Positions 50,901 to 61,725 of a DNA stretch of 64,000 nt are shown here, in pieces (positions within the stretch are counted from its first letter, which is position 1; each line of letters opens with the position of its first letter). The position numbers and the translations under genes are program-made. Below the pieces are notes generated by a model. The model made no database searches. It was not told the origin of the DNA and worked only from the letters and a program-made list of their open reading frames with translations. Source of the stretch: Prunus persica (lineage: Eukaryota; Streptophyta; Magnoliopsida; Rosales; Rosaceae). The stretch covers positions 23,012,522-23,076,521 of the forward strand of contig NC_034014.1 of NCBI RefSeq assembly GCF_000346465.2, read 5' to 3'.

Positions 50901-51429
50901 GCTGGACTGCCTAAAGAAAAGACTGGAAGGCGCAGAAGGAAAATGGGTCGACGAGCTGCCAGGAGTTCTATGGGCTTATCGCACAACCAAAAGGAGATCG
51001 ACCGGAGAAACACCGTTTTCCTTGGCCTATGGGACGGAGGCAATCATTCCCCCACACATCACAGTCCCTTCCATGAGCATTGAAGTGGGCAGTCTTGACC
51101 AAAACTGCAGGCATATGAGAATTAACCTTGACCTGCTCGAAGAAGAACGAGAAAAGGCCATTGTTCGAGTTGCCGCCTACCAGCAGCAGTTGACATCCTA
51201 CTACAATAAGAAGGCCAAGATCAGACAGTTTCGGCCTGGAGACCTTGTGCTCAGAAAGACTTTTATCACATCACCAAGGCAAGGATCAAAGAAGATGAAG
51301 CCAAATTGGGAAGGCCCCTACATGGTCAGCCGGTCTGGGGGCAGAGGAAGTTACACCCTCGACACTCTAGAAGGGAAGGAAATTCCAAGACAGTGGAATG
51401 CCCACCACCTTCGGAGATACTATCCATGA
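47950..51429 (+). CDS. retrotransposon pol: RT, RNase H, second RNase H, integrase
   Basis: 1159 residues without interruption. The ORF start (ATG 47950) is two codons after the in-frame TAG, so it may be translated by readthrough. Order: a linker with two ~50-residue repeats (each containing EGIRPE and GWKPE); reverse transcriptase (about 120-370) with the catalytic YVDDM near 291; RNase H (about 437-555, ending LLYRPK); a second, archaeal-type RNase H (about 588-715, LRVDGASNQKGAGAG, SNNEAEYEALL, ENAHADALA); integrase with an HHCC zinc module (about 810-855) and a D-D-35-E core (IDLVG near 882, VTDNGTQF near 941, QGNGQAEASNK near 977); and a C-terminal GDLVLRK module. No chromodomain. All catalytic residues that I can locate are present. 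The dual RNase H is diagnostic of the Tat lineage. Confidence 0.97.
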   Translation: MSQDQGEGIRPEDSPEKGWKPEDDVELVPPDLGQPDKEAQIGSCQNPNKKDREEGIRPEGSLEEGWKPEEDVESVPLDPNQPDKKARIGSRLSPDEKMELTIFLQNNKDMFAWSPSDMPGIDPDIICHRLHVNPASKPVVQKRRNFAPERVAIIEAEIDKLLAAGFIEEVSYSEWLANVVLVAKQEKGKWRVCVDYTDLNKACPKDNFPLPRIDQLVDSTSGNQLLSFMDAYSGYNQIMMYDDDKAKTSFIIERGTYCYKVMPFGLKNAGATYQRLVNKIFKEQIGRTMEVYVDDMLVKAPKRGDHLKNLTEAFSLLRQYRMKLNPSKCTFGVSSGRFLGYLVTQRGIEAHPGQIKAILEMKSPSTVKEIQSLTGRAAALNRFLSKSTDKCRPFFKALKKGQKDKWDEECEVAFQSLKTYLTAPPLLSKPAPGEDLFVYLAVSDSAISSALIREELGAQHPIFYTSKALLDAETRYPKLEKLILALVVSARKLRPYYQAHRVIVMTDFPLRSILHSPDASQRLMKWAIELSQYDLLYRPKTAIKAQALADFVAEYTPSAEEEKLVSKKKESSRADKTSEEPDQPRDMWQLRVDGASNQKGAGAGVVIVTPDGTLLEQAITLGFPASNNEAEYEALLAGLRLAKELSIKKLAIYSDSQLITSQASGEYMAKHPRMILYLDKVQELLKAFPTFTIQQVPRAENAHADALASLGSALDTQFRRSIPVEHLDQPSIEEAEQPDLMQIDEDPSWQEPIIDYLVNENLPQDKSEARKIKQKAARYYMKGDTLIRRSYYGPHLTCIKYPQTLEVLCKIHDGECGNHAGGRSLAQKALSIGYFWPTMRKDSTEYARRCDRCQRYKPVPGLPTEEYHPRNSPWPFMQWAIDLVGPMPTAPANKEMMIVATDYFTKWIEAEALSSTKEADVERFIWKNIICRFGCPQSIVTDNGTQFVGRQITAFFAKYGIKQHLSTPRYPQGNGQAEASNKIVLDCLKKRLEGAEGKWVDELPGVLWAYRTTKRRSTGETPFSLAYGTEAIIPPHITVPSMSIEVGSLDQNCRHMRINLDLLEEEREKAIVRVAAYQQQLTSYYNKKAKIRQFRPGDLVLRKTFITSPRQGSKKMKPNWEGPYMVSRSGGRGSYTLDTLEGKEIPRQWNAHHLRRYYP

Positions 51430-51599
51430 AGCTATTCGCTTACCAGCTCGACTCCTAGCAGACAACGAGCCTCTCGTACTTCTATTAAAGGCAAACTGCT
51501 TTTGATGTTACCTATGTTATTAATTTCCTTTATTCAATAAAGCGATGTATTCACACCAACATCAATACAAAGCAAGCTTTTCAATGAAGTACTTTTTTC

Positions 51600-52235
51600 G
51601 AGCTTTATGTCCCACAAACATATACACAAAGGCGAGAAGCCTTACCTCCATTGCAGACGAGCTGCTCTCCGGAGCACGAACTCAATGGAGTCCTTTTTAA
51701 GAGCTATGTCCCCGACATACGCTCACAGGCGACAAGTCTTACCTCCATTGCAGACAAGCTGCTCTCCGGAGCACGAACTCAATGGAGTCCTTTTTAAGAG
51801 CTATGTCCCCGACATACGCTCACAGGCGACAAGCCTTACCTCCATTGCAGACAAGCTGCTCTCCGGAGCACGAACTCAATGGAGTCCTTTTTAAGAGCTA
51901 TGTCCCCGACATACGCTCACAGGCGACAAGCCTTACCTCCATCGCAGACAAGCTGCTCCCCGGAGCACGAACTCAATGGAGTCTCTTTTTTTTTTTTAAA
52001 AAGAGCTATGTCCCCGACATATGCTCACAGGCGACAAGCCTTACCTCCATTGCAGACAAGCTGCTCTCCGGAGCACGAACTCAATGGAGTCTTTTTTTAA
52101 GAGCTATGTCCCCGACATACGCTCACAGGCAACAAGCCTTACCTCCATTGCAGACGAGCTGCTCCCCGGAGCACAAACTCAATGGAGTCTTTTTTCAAGT
52201 GCTATGTCTTTCAAGTGCTATGTCTCCGGACGCAC
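51600..52235 (+). repeat. tandem array in the element, ~6.5 units of 97 bp
   Basis: Units begin AGCTATGTCCCCGACATACG at about 51702, 51799, 51896, 52004 and 52102, with a diverged first unit at 51600 and a partial last one at 52199. Each has TTACCTCCATTGCAGACAAG and CTCCGGAGCACGAACTCAAT. Variation in a T-run accounts for unit-length differences. Such arrays between pol and the 3' LTR are usual in Tat/Ogre elements. Confidence 0.92.
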
Positions 52236-52464
52236 ACTTACAAGATACAAAGAGAATTGAAGTTTGAAAAACAACTGAAAATTCAATAACAAAGCGGCCA
52301 ATCAGCCAAGTTCAACAAGAAGTAAGGTGGTCAACCAAAGACCACTTATTGAAAGAAAAATAACAAAGTTCAAAAATAGCAAAAATGGACTACAACTGCT
52401 AAGGAACTTCAGCAGGTGACCCTCAGCCGATCACATCCTCAACTGCGCTGGCAACAGCCTCATT

Positions 52465-54647
52465 CTACCCAACTGGCACAACTGGCTCAACCGCCTCGGC
52501 TGCCTGCTCCTTCGCATCCGCCTTAGCCTCATCAGTTGACCCACCTTGGCATTTATCTTCCTCAATTACCGCTGCTTCTGCATCCACAACATCCACCTGC
52601 TCACTCTGAGCGGGGGGCAGGTCAAGACCAGTCTGCTCACCGTCATCATCTTCGAGAGAGCAGCAAGGAGAAACACCATTCTGGCAATCCAGGTATCCCA
52701 GCTTGTACGCGTTAGCAGCAATCTCCAGTTTGGATGCTTCCCTGGCTTCCACAAGGGTGTCAAACTTGACCAGCAGTTTGTCACGATCCTGGGCCAAAGC
52801 AGCATGCTTGTGTTCAAGGCAGAAGTAGGCTTCCTTACGTTCGAGCAGAGTAGCAGCAAGAGACTTGAGTTCACCATCCTTTTGGCCAACAGAACTCTTG
52901 AGCACGGACAAACTCTCATTCATCTCGGAAATCATCGCATCATGGCGAATCCGCTCGCTCGAGAGCTTGCCAGTCAAGTCGGCATTCTTCTTCACCAGCT
53001 CGTCAAGCAGGGCAGAAGAGGGGGCAACATCACGCGAGTTCCGCATGGCCCCAACAGCAAAAACCATTCCTTTTTGAAGATGATACATAGCAGCTTCTTC
53101 TTGCTTATCCAAAGGAAGGTTCGAAAAAGCACAAAGGTCGCCGGCTCGATACACGTGATCAGCCAGCTTAGCGCAAGCAGACGGACTTGACAGAAAGCCT
53201 GTTTTCAGCAGATCAGACACGGGCTCCCCCCCCAGCAGAGCTATCACCAATTTCCGGACCAGCAGTTCGCACGATTGGAGGACTCTTCGCTCGAGCAGAC
53301 GACTCTTTAGCTCTTTTGACTGCAGCTTGCAATATTGAGTCAGCCCCGCGCTTGACTGCTCGTGGCCCCACAGATGAGTCATGGTTGCAAGGCAGAGGTA
53401 CGGTCCTCTCAGCTTGATTCCCAGATTGGCACGGACGACCCAAACCTTGCTTCCCAGCAGTTTCCTTGCATGACAGATCACGGGTCTTAGGCGGTATGGG
53501 CAAGGACTTGAGCAGAATTTCCCGAACCTCCTGCATGCCATTGGCCTTCTTGCTGATCCCGGCAGATGGAGTAGGAACAATTCCCATATGGGCTTTCTGA
53601 GCAGGCGAGACCTCCCTGGTGGAAGACTTGTTCGTGGCCAGAGAAAATCTCGGCTGCTGTCGCTGTGGAGATGTATCTACTGATCGTGAAACTGCAACTT
53701 TATCCCGAGCAGAGCTGCTGCACGTTTTCCCACCCTCGAGGGACTCAGTCGATGACTCCTGCTCAACTGGCAAGTCACTTAGTTTCAAGCAGCGCGACTT
53801 CCACCTTTCAATATCTTCAGCAGGGGGCAGGCCACTGACTTTCTTCCGGTGTTCGCTCAGCAGCCAGCGCCATTCACGGAACTTAGCAGGGATGCTCAAA
53901 GCTTGTCGAACCTTCGTCATGTCCGGGTCGAGAACAAGCTTCTTTCGAATGGCATCATCTGCAAGCATAAGACAAAAGTTAGTCAGACGCACTAAAGAAT
54001 CCCATGGAAAATAGTAGCAGATCAGAGGGATGCAACTTACCATCACAGTAGGTGAGAGGAACGAGCGGACCGTCGCCAACCTCTCCTTCCCATCTGCCAC
54101 TGACCTCTAGCACATCCTTGCTCCACACATGATCGCCCTGACTGAGATTATCAAACAACTTGGGTTCGCATGCGCGGAGTTGGGCATATTTCTCGAAGCG
54201 TCTCACCTCAAAGAAGTAGAAGAACTCCTTCACGGTCAAATCCAACTTGAAGAAGCGGCTCAAATTTTCAAAGCAGATGACCGCCCGATAAACATTCGGA
54301 GTACACTGACTCGGGGCGCATTCCATGGCGCAGAACACCTCCCTGAAGAATTTCGACAGCGGAAACGTGAAACCAAGCGAGAAATAGAAGGGGCGGAACG
54401 TGATAATCCTGGCGCTTGGATTGTTCGGATCCACACGAGGTATACTGTCAGACGAGGGCTCTGCCAACTTGACGTGCACATCCTTGGGTATGGCAGAGTC
54501 GAAAAGGGCACGCCACGTTTTGAACTGGGCCTCGGTGGTGACACGGTGCAAATTGGCCACAAACTTCTCTTTGGGAACTATGGAGCCTCCCCATAAATAC
54601 AAAGGGGCCTGAGAATTTGGAACCTTGCTACCATCTCCGGAAGACAT
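52465..54647 (-). CDS. antisense accessory gene of the retrotransposon (Transposase_28-like)
   Basis: Runs opposite to gag-pol. Exon 1 is 54647-54041; an 81-bp intron (GTAAG ... TTGCAG) follows; exon 2 starts at 53959. The start is MSSGDGSKVPNS. Exon 1 contains FPLSKFFREVFCAMECAPSQ and an aromatic stretch (VKEFFYFFEVRRF), matching the Pfam 'putative gypsy type transposon' family (PF04195) found in plant Tat elements. Exon 2 is basic and Ser-rich. After a run of eight G (gene strand, 53233-53226) the reading continues in another frame to 52465 as a Lys/Glu-rich coiled coil (LLDELVKKNADLTGKLSSER) and an acidic tail. So either a one-base slip inactivated it, or the G-run is a sequencing error. 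Its role is unknown. The accessory frame probably has its own promoter. Confidence 0.7.
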
Positions 54648-54659
54648 GGTTGATTAACA

Positions 54660-55534
54660 AGTAGCTGCAAAAAGAAAAAAAATTCTACATGTTAGAATGC
54701 AAAAAAAAAAAAAAGGAACAGCAGCAACCAAAACAAAAAACAAAAACAGAAAGCAGCCCAGCTCGCAGCCCAGCACGGAGGCCCAAATGACTAGCTCCAG
54801 CTCGCAGCCCAGCACGCGTGGCCCATCATCTCCAGCCCAGATCGCGCAGGCCAGCTCTAGCTCTCACCTTGGCCCAATTCGGACGAAGCCCAGCGCAGGT
54901 GACCCGTCGCCTCCTGCCCAGCAGCGCCTTCAGGCCATTGCTCGAAGCCCAGCGCCTTGGGCTTTCCGCGCGCAGCCCAACCGTGAGCCAGGCCTAACCC
55001 TTCCTTGCCTCGGCTGCAGCCAGTTTACTCCAGCAAGAACCCATAGCCCTGGGACCTCCATGCTCGAGCCCAAAATGTACAGTCCCAAGCCTGCTGACCT
55101 CCCTTTCAGCTCCCCACATCAGCTAGAAGCATGAGCCAAGCTGCCAAAAATGGGAGCAAAGACAAAAAAAAAAAAAAAAAAAAAAATATGACCCAAGTCT
55201 AATTACCTTGGGTGTACGATGAAGGCAAGAACTCAAGAAGAAGGGAAAAATTCTCCAAAGCTTACTCTCTCTCACTAATGAAATCGGAATGGATTTTGGA
55301 TGTGAAGAATAAATTGGAGGAGCCCTACATTTATAAGGATAAAAAAAAATTCCTTGACCTACAAGGAATCGTGAACTCTTTCCAACCTAGGAGTTCATAA
55401 AATTGGCAAGTCAAACACCTCCTCAACTCGGGAGCCCAAGTCCACGAAGGAAGCCCAGTTACAGCTGGACAGCCCAACGAATAATTTACATCTCCTACCT
55501 GCCGTCACACGCCACGCAGAAGCTGGGGGGCATT
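54660..55534. other. spacer with Pro/Ser-rich frame before the 3' LTR
   Basis: The plus-strand frame 54697-55134 is a low-complexity Pro/Ser/Gln sequence; I do not call it a gene. It may contain the promoter or leader of the antisense gene. Long A-runs occur at 54698-54714 and 55166-55186. Confidence 0.4.
55518..55534 (+). other. polypurine tract
   Basis: GAAGCTGGGGGGCATTT directly precedes the 3' LTR. The purine-rich part would prime plus-strand DNA synthesis. Confidence 0.65.
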
Positions 55535-56189
55535 TGTGGGAGCCTAATTAAATCAAAACCCTAGGTCAAATAATTCCTTCCCTTTGGGGATTATTTGACC
55601 TAATTGGGAATTATTCAATTTAATTGGGGATTACCCAATTAAATAGAATACTACCTAATCGGGTCGAGAATTAATTCTATTCCTACCCCAATTCCCAATT
55701 AAAGGAGGAGTTACCTATTTAAGTCGGGATTTGATTTGATACCTACCACAATTAGGGATTTGATTTACCCTAATTAATCAAATCCCTAATTAATCAAATC
55801 AATTCCAAAAAGGGGAGGAATAATTCCCTTCCATCTACGGAATTATTCCTCTGAAACCCTAGCCTCCGAGACTACTATAAAAGCATAGCCACACACAATG
55901 GTTGAGGTACGTCAGAATTCCTACTGAAACTCTGCATAAATTATTTCGCAAAAACCCTAGCCACCTCCTCTCTTTCTCTCTCTCACACAAGGCTCCGGCC
56001 ACCACACACGGCTCCGGCCACCCAGTTTTCCTTGAAATACCCTACCTAACTTAGGCATCGGAGGGCCTTTGGCCAACACCCCCCGGGTGTGGTCTTTTTA
56101 CTCCGATCTGTTTTGCAGGGAGAAAGAGAGGCGGAGAAGACGAAGGGATCTTGGGCGAATATTCTCCCGTGAGATTATTTGCACAAACA
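55535..56189 (+). repeat. 3' LTR (655 bp)
   Basis: Same length as the 5' LTR and nearly identical. It is followed by TATAT, the duplicated target. Confidence 0.97.
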
Positions 56190-56334
56190 TATATGTACAT
56201 GATATAGAGTCAATTTCAGACCTTGTTAATGGTATTAGCCTGTTAGGCTTGTGGGAGATTCATTTTGTTTTCTTTCATTTTCTATAAATGATTCTGATTA
56301 TTTACAACGTTGGACAGACTTCCCTACATCATTT

Positions 56335-56358
56335 GGGGGGGGGGGGGGGGGGGGGGGG
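56335..56358. repeat. run of 24 G
   Basis: An uninterrupted G-run followed by CCCC, within the Pack-MULE-like element. The length is probably unreliable in sequencing. Confidence 0.85.
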
Positions 56359-56624
56359 CCCCTCTTTCGTTACAGGGTTTATCGACTGCATTCTTCCTTG
56401 TTCTGGAAGACCTCCTCAGTTCCATTGAGCCGACAAACCTTATGAAGTTGAATGTGAAGTGTTACCTTGCATCTACATGTTTCATCTTTTAACTTTATTT
56501 TCATGTTTCACACTGATGCTTGTAGTTATTTCTAGTTTTGCGTACAGATTAGCAAATAGGTTATGCATTTACTGTTTAGTCATCTAATGATTTGATATCT
56601 AATATTTAGGCATGTGGGAATTTA

Positions 56625-56840
56625 TAGATGTACCGATTATGCATACATATAGGTCTTGTGCTTGTATTAGGAAGTTAGATTCTTGTGGTTCCTCTTCAAT
56701 GGCATGAATTTAAATTGTTGTGCTTCATGATTAGGGTCTGAAGAACAACTATGTAGTAAGAAAGTTGGAGAAACGTCAACAGATTTGCACCCTTGACCAA
56801 CATATTGAAGAGTAATTTGGTGGTGGTCGTCTATTGGCTT
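56625..56840 (+). pseudogene. ribosomal protein S8 (RPS8) exon fragment, left copy
   Basis: The frame reads NNYVVRKLEKRQQICTLDQH then IEE, a TAA at 56813-56815, FGGGRLLA and SISSRPR. It matches the C-terminal region of 40S ribosomal protein S8 (expected [19 protein letters not shown]). CAA has become TAA, and no upstream RPS8 exons are present. The 216 bp are mirrored by 59892-60107. The similarity to S8 goes on a little past 56840 in this copy only. Confidence 0.8.
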
Positions 56841-57134
56841 CTATCTCATCACGACCTAGATAGTGGCTGTGCTGATGGGTATGTGACTTTATTTGCCTAT
56901 GTCTGTTTCTAGTCAGCCGATATGTCATTGGCATATTAGTGTAGTTACCATATTGCAAGGGCTGAAATCTGGATGATAACAACTTCTTTTTATTGTTGTT
57001 TTAAAGTGAGGTATGTATGGATCTTATGAAATTTTTATAGAAATATATTGGAAGGCAAATAATTTTATTTTAGTTTTGTTATTCCCAAATGATACCCAAA
57101 ACATGTAAGCTTCACACTATGTTAATTTCTGCAG

Positions 57135-57457
57135 GATGGGAAAACATTGGACAATGAGTTGGAGGTTGTTAAGGGAATGAAGCTAGACAGGGGCTACATA
57201 TCCCCTTATTTCATCACCAACCAGAACAATCAGAAATGTGTAAGTTTTGGTTTGATTCAGCAATGACTATGTCTTGAAACTGTTAGAGGGCTACTTGTTA
57301 AAGTTAGTAGCACCTCAAGTCCCTTTTTGATTGATGCTGATTATCTTCAAACTTGTGTATGTGCTGATAGGAATTGGAAAATCCTCTAATCATAATCCAT
57401 GAGAAGAAAATCTTGAGTATTAATGCTGTGGTTAAAGTATTGGAGTTGGTCTTGCAG
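57135..57457 (+). pseudogene. mitochondrial chaperonin CPN60, two captured exons
   Basis: Exon a (57135-57239) reads [20 protein letters not shown] then [13 protein letters not shown]. Exon b (57371-57457) reads ELENPLIIIHEKKILSINAV then VKVLELVLQ. Both have canonical AG/GT borders, are in phase with each other and contain no stop. They correspond to a stretch of the apical/intermediate domain of the mitochondrial HSP60 chaperonin. No other CPN60 exons occur on either side (the following RQRPLLIVAED block was not found), so this is a fragment carried by the surrounding element, not a gene. Confidence 0.85.
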
Positions 57458-59891
57458 GTTATCATTTCTCTGGTTAGATTCACTAGTTTCTTCTTTTTTA
57501 TCATGAATTGGTTGACAAACTTTTGCTCTTTTTTAAAAGCAAAGGTCTTTGCATTTTGTTATATCTTTCAGAACCAAAGTTATAAAAGAAAATGGTTTTC
57601 CTCTTTGTTAATTGAGAATCATCTGCAGTTATGATTTCAGATCTATAGATAACTTGTTGTTGCTGATATTGCTACACAGGAGGAGAATAGAACAGCTTGA
57701 AAAATGTGCAAGAAGAGAGAGCTAACTCATACACCGAAGAACAAATTGGTGAAGTTAAGATCAAATTAGTAGAATTTGTGAGCTCTCCATTATTTATAAT
57801 TATAGGTAGGAAGTATGTATGTAATAGAGTAAAGATTGGTTGACTATGTAATAACAATTGAATTTTCAAGTTTTATGAAAGAAATAATTTTTGAGCATAT
57901 ATATTCGTTAATAAAGCATTATAATTGATTTTCTAGTTAAAATCGTTGTATAGAATCGTAGGAAACAAAAACCTAAATGTAACAGCTTGGGAACTTATTA
58001 GACGACAGATTTAAAGATAATAAAATGTAGTCTGAATTGTTAGGGTTTGGTGGCGATTTATTTTGCATGTCTAAATTGTAGTATGTAATGGATGTGTGTG
58101 TATTGTATGTAGATTGACTTAATATTGCTATCCTATTGCATGCATATTGTACTAATATTGCCTTTGTATTGCATACATATTGTATGCATATTGCCACCCT
58201 ATTGATGTATATTGTGATGTTATTGTTGTTGTATTGACGTTATATTGCCCTAATATTGCATCTCTAGTGTATGTATATTAGCCTAATATTGCCATTATAT
58301 TGTATGTATATTGACTACGACTCATCAATGGGTTTACGGTTTAGGCCCTACTTCATTCAAAAAGAAGACGACGACGAGAAAGAAACAACGTGCCTTTCAA
58401 AAACAGGCAGTCAGGTGCATTATAATTGCACCGTAAGACATTGTAAGAAATTATTTTAAAAAATAATAACAACTAAAAAATAATTTACCAAAAAAGGAAG
58501 GTATGAATAAATATGCAAATGCTTCGTCATGAGTTGAAGAAAAGGATGATTACATTTGGTGGTTTGATTATGTTTGGTGATACGATATGTTGTTCGTCTG
58601 AATCTTCATATATGTAATTGTTATGTTAATACTTGACACAAATTCATCTCGTAATCATCCAATTATTAAAGCTATGTAAATGAAATGAAACAAAAGAAAA
58701 AGCCCAAAATAAACAGAAACAACAATTTCTAGCACCCATTTATCGCTTCTGTATTACCACTGTATTACCAACGTATCACCAGCTTAGCATTGATGACCAT
58801 TAGTTCAAACATTATGTGATCTAATAGGGATAACTAATTTTTGGAACAACTAATGAATCTTCAAAAAGATAAAGAACAACTAGTAAACTAATGTATGCAG
58901 TTTAACTTTACACGGGTCATAGTGCTCAACATGATATTTGGCAACCATCTCTACACTTGGTGTATATTGCAGGCTTCTATGCATTCCAAACCTTCATTCT
59001 TCTGTGATAAAACTGTTAAATTACCAAGATTTCTAACACATGGAAGTAAACAAATGAATCTGCACATTTATTTGTACATACACACTGCGTATTGTACATC
59101 TGCGCATCTATTAATCACCACACCAATGTTTCAAAGATTGATTCAGAGGGTAAAATGATTGATTACATATTTCAAATTAGTCATCTGCTCATACGAACTT
59201 GGCCCTAAAACTGTACTAATGGTAAATATACTGACATAATAGCTATTAATGAAAAATTATAAACAAACGAGGGACTTATTTTTCTAATATTGTAGTGGAA
59301 GCATGTTAAGTGATTTTCCACATTTGTTCATGGGGGTAAAGTATATCTTACCCCTTTCTAAACATTATGAGGTTTCAAATTTCAATAACAACAGAATGCT
59401 AAGCAGAAAAGTAGAATTGCTACATAAATTATTTAGAATGAACAAAGTCAAAACTAATTTGACAAATCTTAAGAAAGCTGTATGCTTCACTAAGTCAACT
59501 CACAGATTCCCAGTGCAGGAAATGAAATATACCTATATCACATAAATTGCAAAGAAAACCACAGAGACTAAATGTTAACAATGGATACAAAAATGAGTAG
59601 AATTCAGTGGAAACGAACACATCGTTTCAAACAAGTAAACTGTTATATGTCCATAAAGAGTAACTATGTTTATATATGGAGGTGTACGAAATAGTTCAAC
59701 TTCAAAATGGAAACAGTTTATGTGCCATGTAAGGCAGTGAACATATAACAAGGTGAGTCTTCAACAAATTAAAAGTAGACAATTATTTTCAAACAATCTG
59801 ACAGCTGCCCGAGAAAACTGAGGGAGTTAAGGCATGAGATGCAAACATGATAAACACCGTTAAGCACTCAGACGAACCCATGCTATAATAC
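57458..59891. other. interior of the Pack-MULE-like element, no further gene recognised
   Basis: AT-rich DNA with a degenerate TATTGC repeat (58080-58320). Open frames at 58895-59158 and 59303-59545 have no recognised domain. Confidence 0.4.
58080..58320. repeat. degenerate TATTGC/TATTGT-rich repeat
   Basis: About sixteen TATTG words spaced irregularly by 8-16 bp, with variants such as GCATACATATTGTATGCATA. It looks like an old short-period satellite. Confidence 0.6.
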
Positions 59892-60107
59892 AAGCCAACA
59901 GACAACCACCACCAAATTGCTCTTCAATATGTTGGTCAATGGTGCAAATCTGTTGATGCTTCTCCAACTTTCTTACTACATGGTTGTTCTTCAGACCCTA
60001 ATCATGAAGCACAACAATTTAAATTCATGCCATTGAAGAGGAACCACAAGAATCTAACTTCCTAATACAAGCTCAAAACCTATATGTATGCATAATCGGT
60101 ACATCTA
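59892..60107 (-). pseudogene. ribosomal protein S8 (RPS8) exon fragment, right copy
   Basis: Inverted copy of 56625-56840. It reads [20 protein letters not shown] then [15 protein letters not shown]. Here the Gln codon CAA before FGGG is intact, so the stop in the left copy arose after the duplication. It is cut by the assembly gap at 60108 on its outer side. Confidence 0.8.
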
Positions 60108-60999
60108 NNNNNNNNNNNNNNNNNNNNNNNNNNNNNNNNNNNNNNNNNNNNNNNNNNNNNNNNNNNNNNNNNNNNNNNNNNNNNNNNNNNNNNNNNNNNN
60201 NNNNNNNNNNNNNNNNNNNNNNNNNNNNNNNNNNNNNNNNNNNNNNNNNNNNNNNNNNNNNNNNNNNNNNNNNNNNNNNNNNNNNNNNNNNNNNNNNNNN
60301 NNNNNNNNNNNNNNNNNNNNNNNNNNNNNNNNNNNNNNNNNNNNNNNNNNNNNNNNNNNNNNNNNNNNNNNNNNNNNNNNNNNNNNNNNNNNNNNNNNNN
60401 NNNNNNNNNNNNNNNNNNNNNNNNNNNNNNNNNNNNNNNNNNNNNNNNNNNNNNNNNNNNNNNNNNNNNNNNNNNNNNNNNNNNNNNNNNNNNNNNNNNN
60501 NNNNNNNNNNNNNNNNNNNNNNNNNNNNNNNNNNNNNNNNNNNNNNNNNNNNNNNNNNNNNNNNNNNNNNNNNNNNNNNNNNNNNNNNNNNNNNNNNNNN
60601 NNNNNNNNNNNNNNNNNNNNNNNNNNNNNNNNNNNNNNNNNNNNNNNNNNNNNNNNNNNNNNNNNNNNNNNNNNNNNNNNNNNNNNNNNNNNNNNNNNNN
60701 NNNNNNNNNNNNNNNNNNNNNNNNNNNNNNNNNNNNNNNNNNNNNNNNNNNNNNNNNNNNNNNNNNNNNNNNNNNNNNNNNNNNNNNNNNNNNNNNNNNN
60801 NNNNNNNNNNNNNNNNNNNNNNNNNNNNNNNNNNNNNNNNNNNNNNNNNNNNNNNNNNNNNNNNNNNNNNNNNNNNNNNNNNNNNNNNNNNNNNNNNNNN
60901 NNNNNNNNNNNNNNNNNNNNNNNNNNNNNNNNNNNNNNNNNNNNNNNNNNNNNNNNNNNNNNNNNNNNNNNNNNNNNNNNNNNNNNNNNNNNNNNNNNN
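60108..60999. other. assembly gap (892 N)
   Basis: Unknown bases only. The gap lies within the right arm of the large inverted repeat, where near-identical arms hinder assembly. Its stated size may not be real. Confidence 1.
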
Positions 61000-61143
61000 A
61001 GGGTAGTCCAATCTCTTTGTAAAATCAAGGCATAATACCTCCGAATTGAGCGTCCAAGCCGCAGGGGGCAGCTGCCTTTTCCATTTACGAACTTTCAACA
61101 AAGTCACAATCTTTGGGCACAAAACAAATCCACCTCTGCAACA
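61000..61143 (+). repeat. segment repeated in direct orientation at 43994-44138
   Basis: On the minus strand this stretch looks like an exon: an acceptor (TTGCAG) near 61136 and a donor (GAG|GTATT) near 61042 enclose a frame with KVRKWKRQLPPAAWTLNSE. I do not recognise the source gene. Confidence 0.6.
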
Positions 61144-61212
61144 AAGGCCCAATTACAATTAGCAAAAGAAATAAAAAAAAAAGTAACCCAAAAAAAAAAA
61201 ACCTTAGAATTT

Positions 61213-61710
61213 GAAGAAATAGAGAGAAAAGAGAGACCTTAGAAGGAGAATCAGCAACCTTGTAAGCATTCGCAGTAACACCCACCAACCACAACCCAGG
61301 AAAAATAGTCTGTCAGCGACAGCAACAACAACATCACCTTCCTATCAAACCAATTTGGAAGAAACCCCTAAACCAATTTCATACAAATCCATACATCATA
61401 AACCAAATTCACAAAAACCCCAAATTCTAAGAAAAGGAACGTGAACAGTACCTCGTGGATGTGAACTGTGGAGTTAAGCTTGGATGGCTGAGGGAGGAAG
61501 ATGACTATGTCGGAGAGAGAGAGAGAGCTAGGCTAAAGAGAGAGACAGAGCCAAGAGAGTTGAGGGAGAACCCAATTTCTGAAAAAGTGATATGAGTGCA
61601 ATCAGTTTACAATAAAGATGTATTTATAGGTGGTAGTTTTAAAAATTTTGAGGAGGGGTGGTATTTTGACAAAAAAATTATAAAATTGGTGGCATTTAGG
61701 GCTATTTCCC
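61213..61710 (-). repeat. right terminal inverted repeat
   Basis: Inverted copy of 43470-43967. It ends 15 bp before the PPR start codon. Confidence 0.85.
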
Positions 61711-61725
61711 AAAAAAAAAAAACCG

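Larger units (their letters stand above)
44210..56189 (+). mobile_element. Ty3/gypsy LTR retrotransposon, Tat lineage, 11,980 bp
   Basis: Complete structure: 655-bp LTRs that start TG and end CA, flanked by the 5-bp duplication TATAT (44205-44209, 56190-56194). A primer-binding region follows the 5' LTR, then gag, protease, reverse transcriptase, RNase H, a second RNase H and integrase on the plus strand. A tandem-repeat array, an antisense spliced accessory gene and a polypurine tract precede the 3' LTR. The order RT-RH-INT marks Ty3/gypsy. The extra RNase H, absence of a chromodomain, 3' tandem repeats and antisense frame mark the Tat/Ogre group. The LTRs differ at two sites, so insertion is recent. 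It lies inside the Pack-MULE-like element. Confidence 0.97.
43470..61710. mobile_element. Pack-MULE-like element with long TIRs and captured exons
   Basis: Outer arms 43470-43967 and 61213-61710 are inverted copies, nearly identical over 498 bp, with ends GGAAAATAGCCCTAAATGCC and GGGAAATAGCCCTAAATGCC. Both flanks are A-runs (10 and 12 A), so a 9-bp target duplication is possible but cannot be told from the homopolymer. Inside are inverted copies of a ribosomal S8 exon (56625-56840, 59892-60107), two CPN60 exons (57135-57457), an assembly gap and a later LTR-retrotransposon insertion (44210-56189). Without that insertion the element is about 6.3 kb. Long TIRs plus pieces of unrelated host genes with introns kept are the marks of Pack-MULEs. 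No transposase is visible. An alternative is a segmental inverted duplication. Confidence 0.6.
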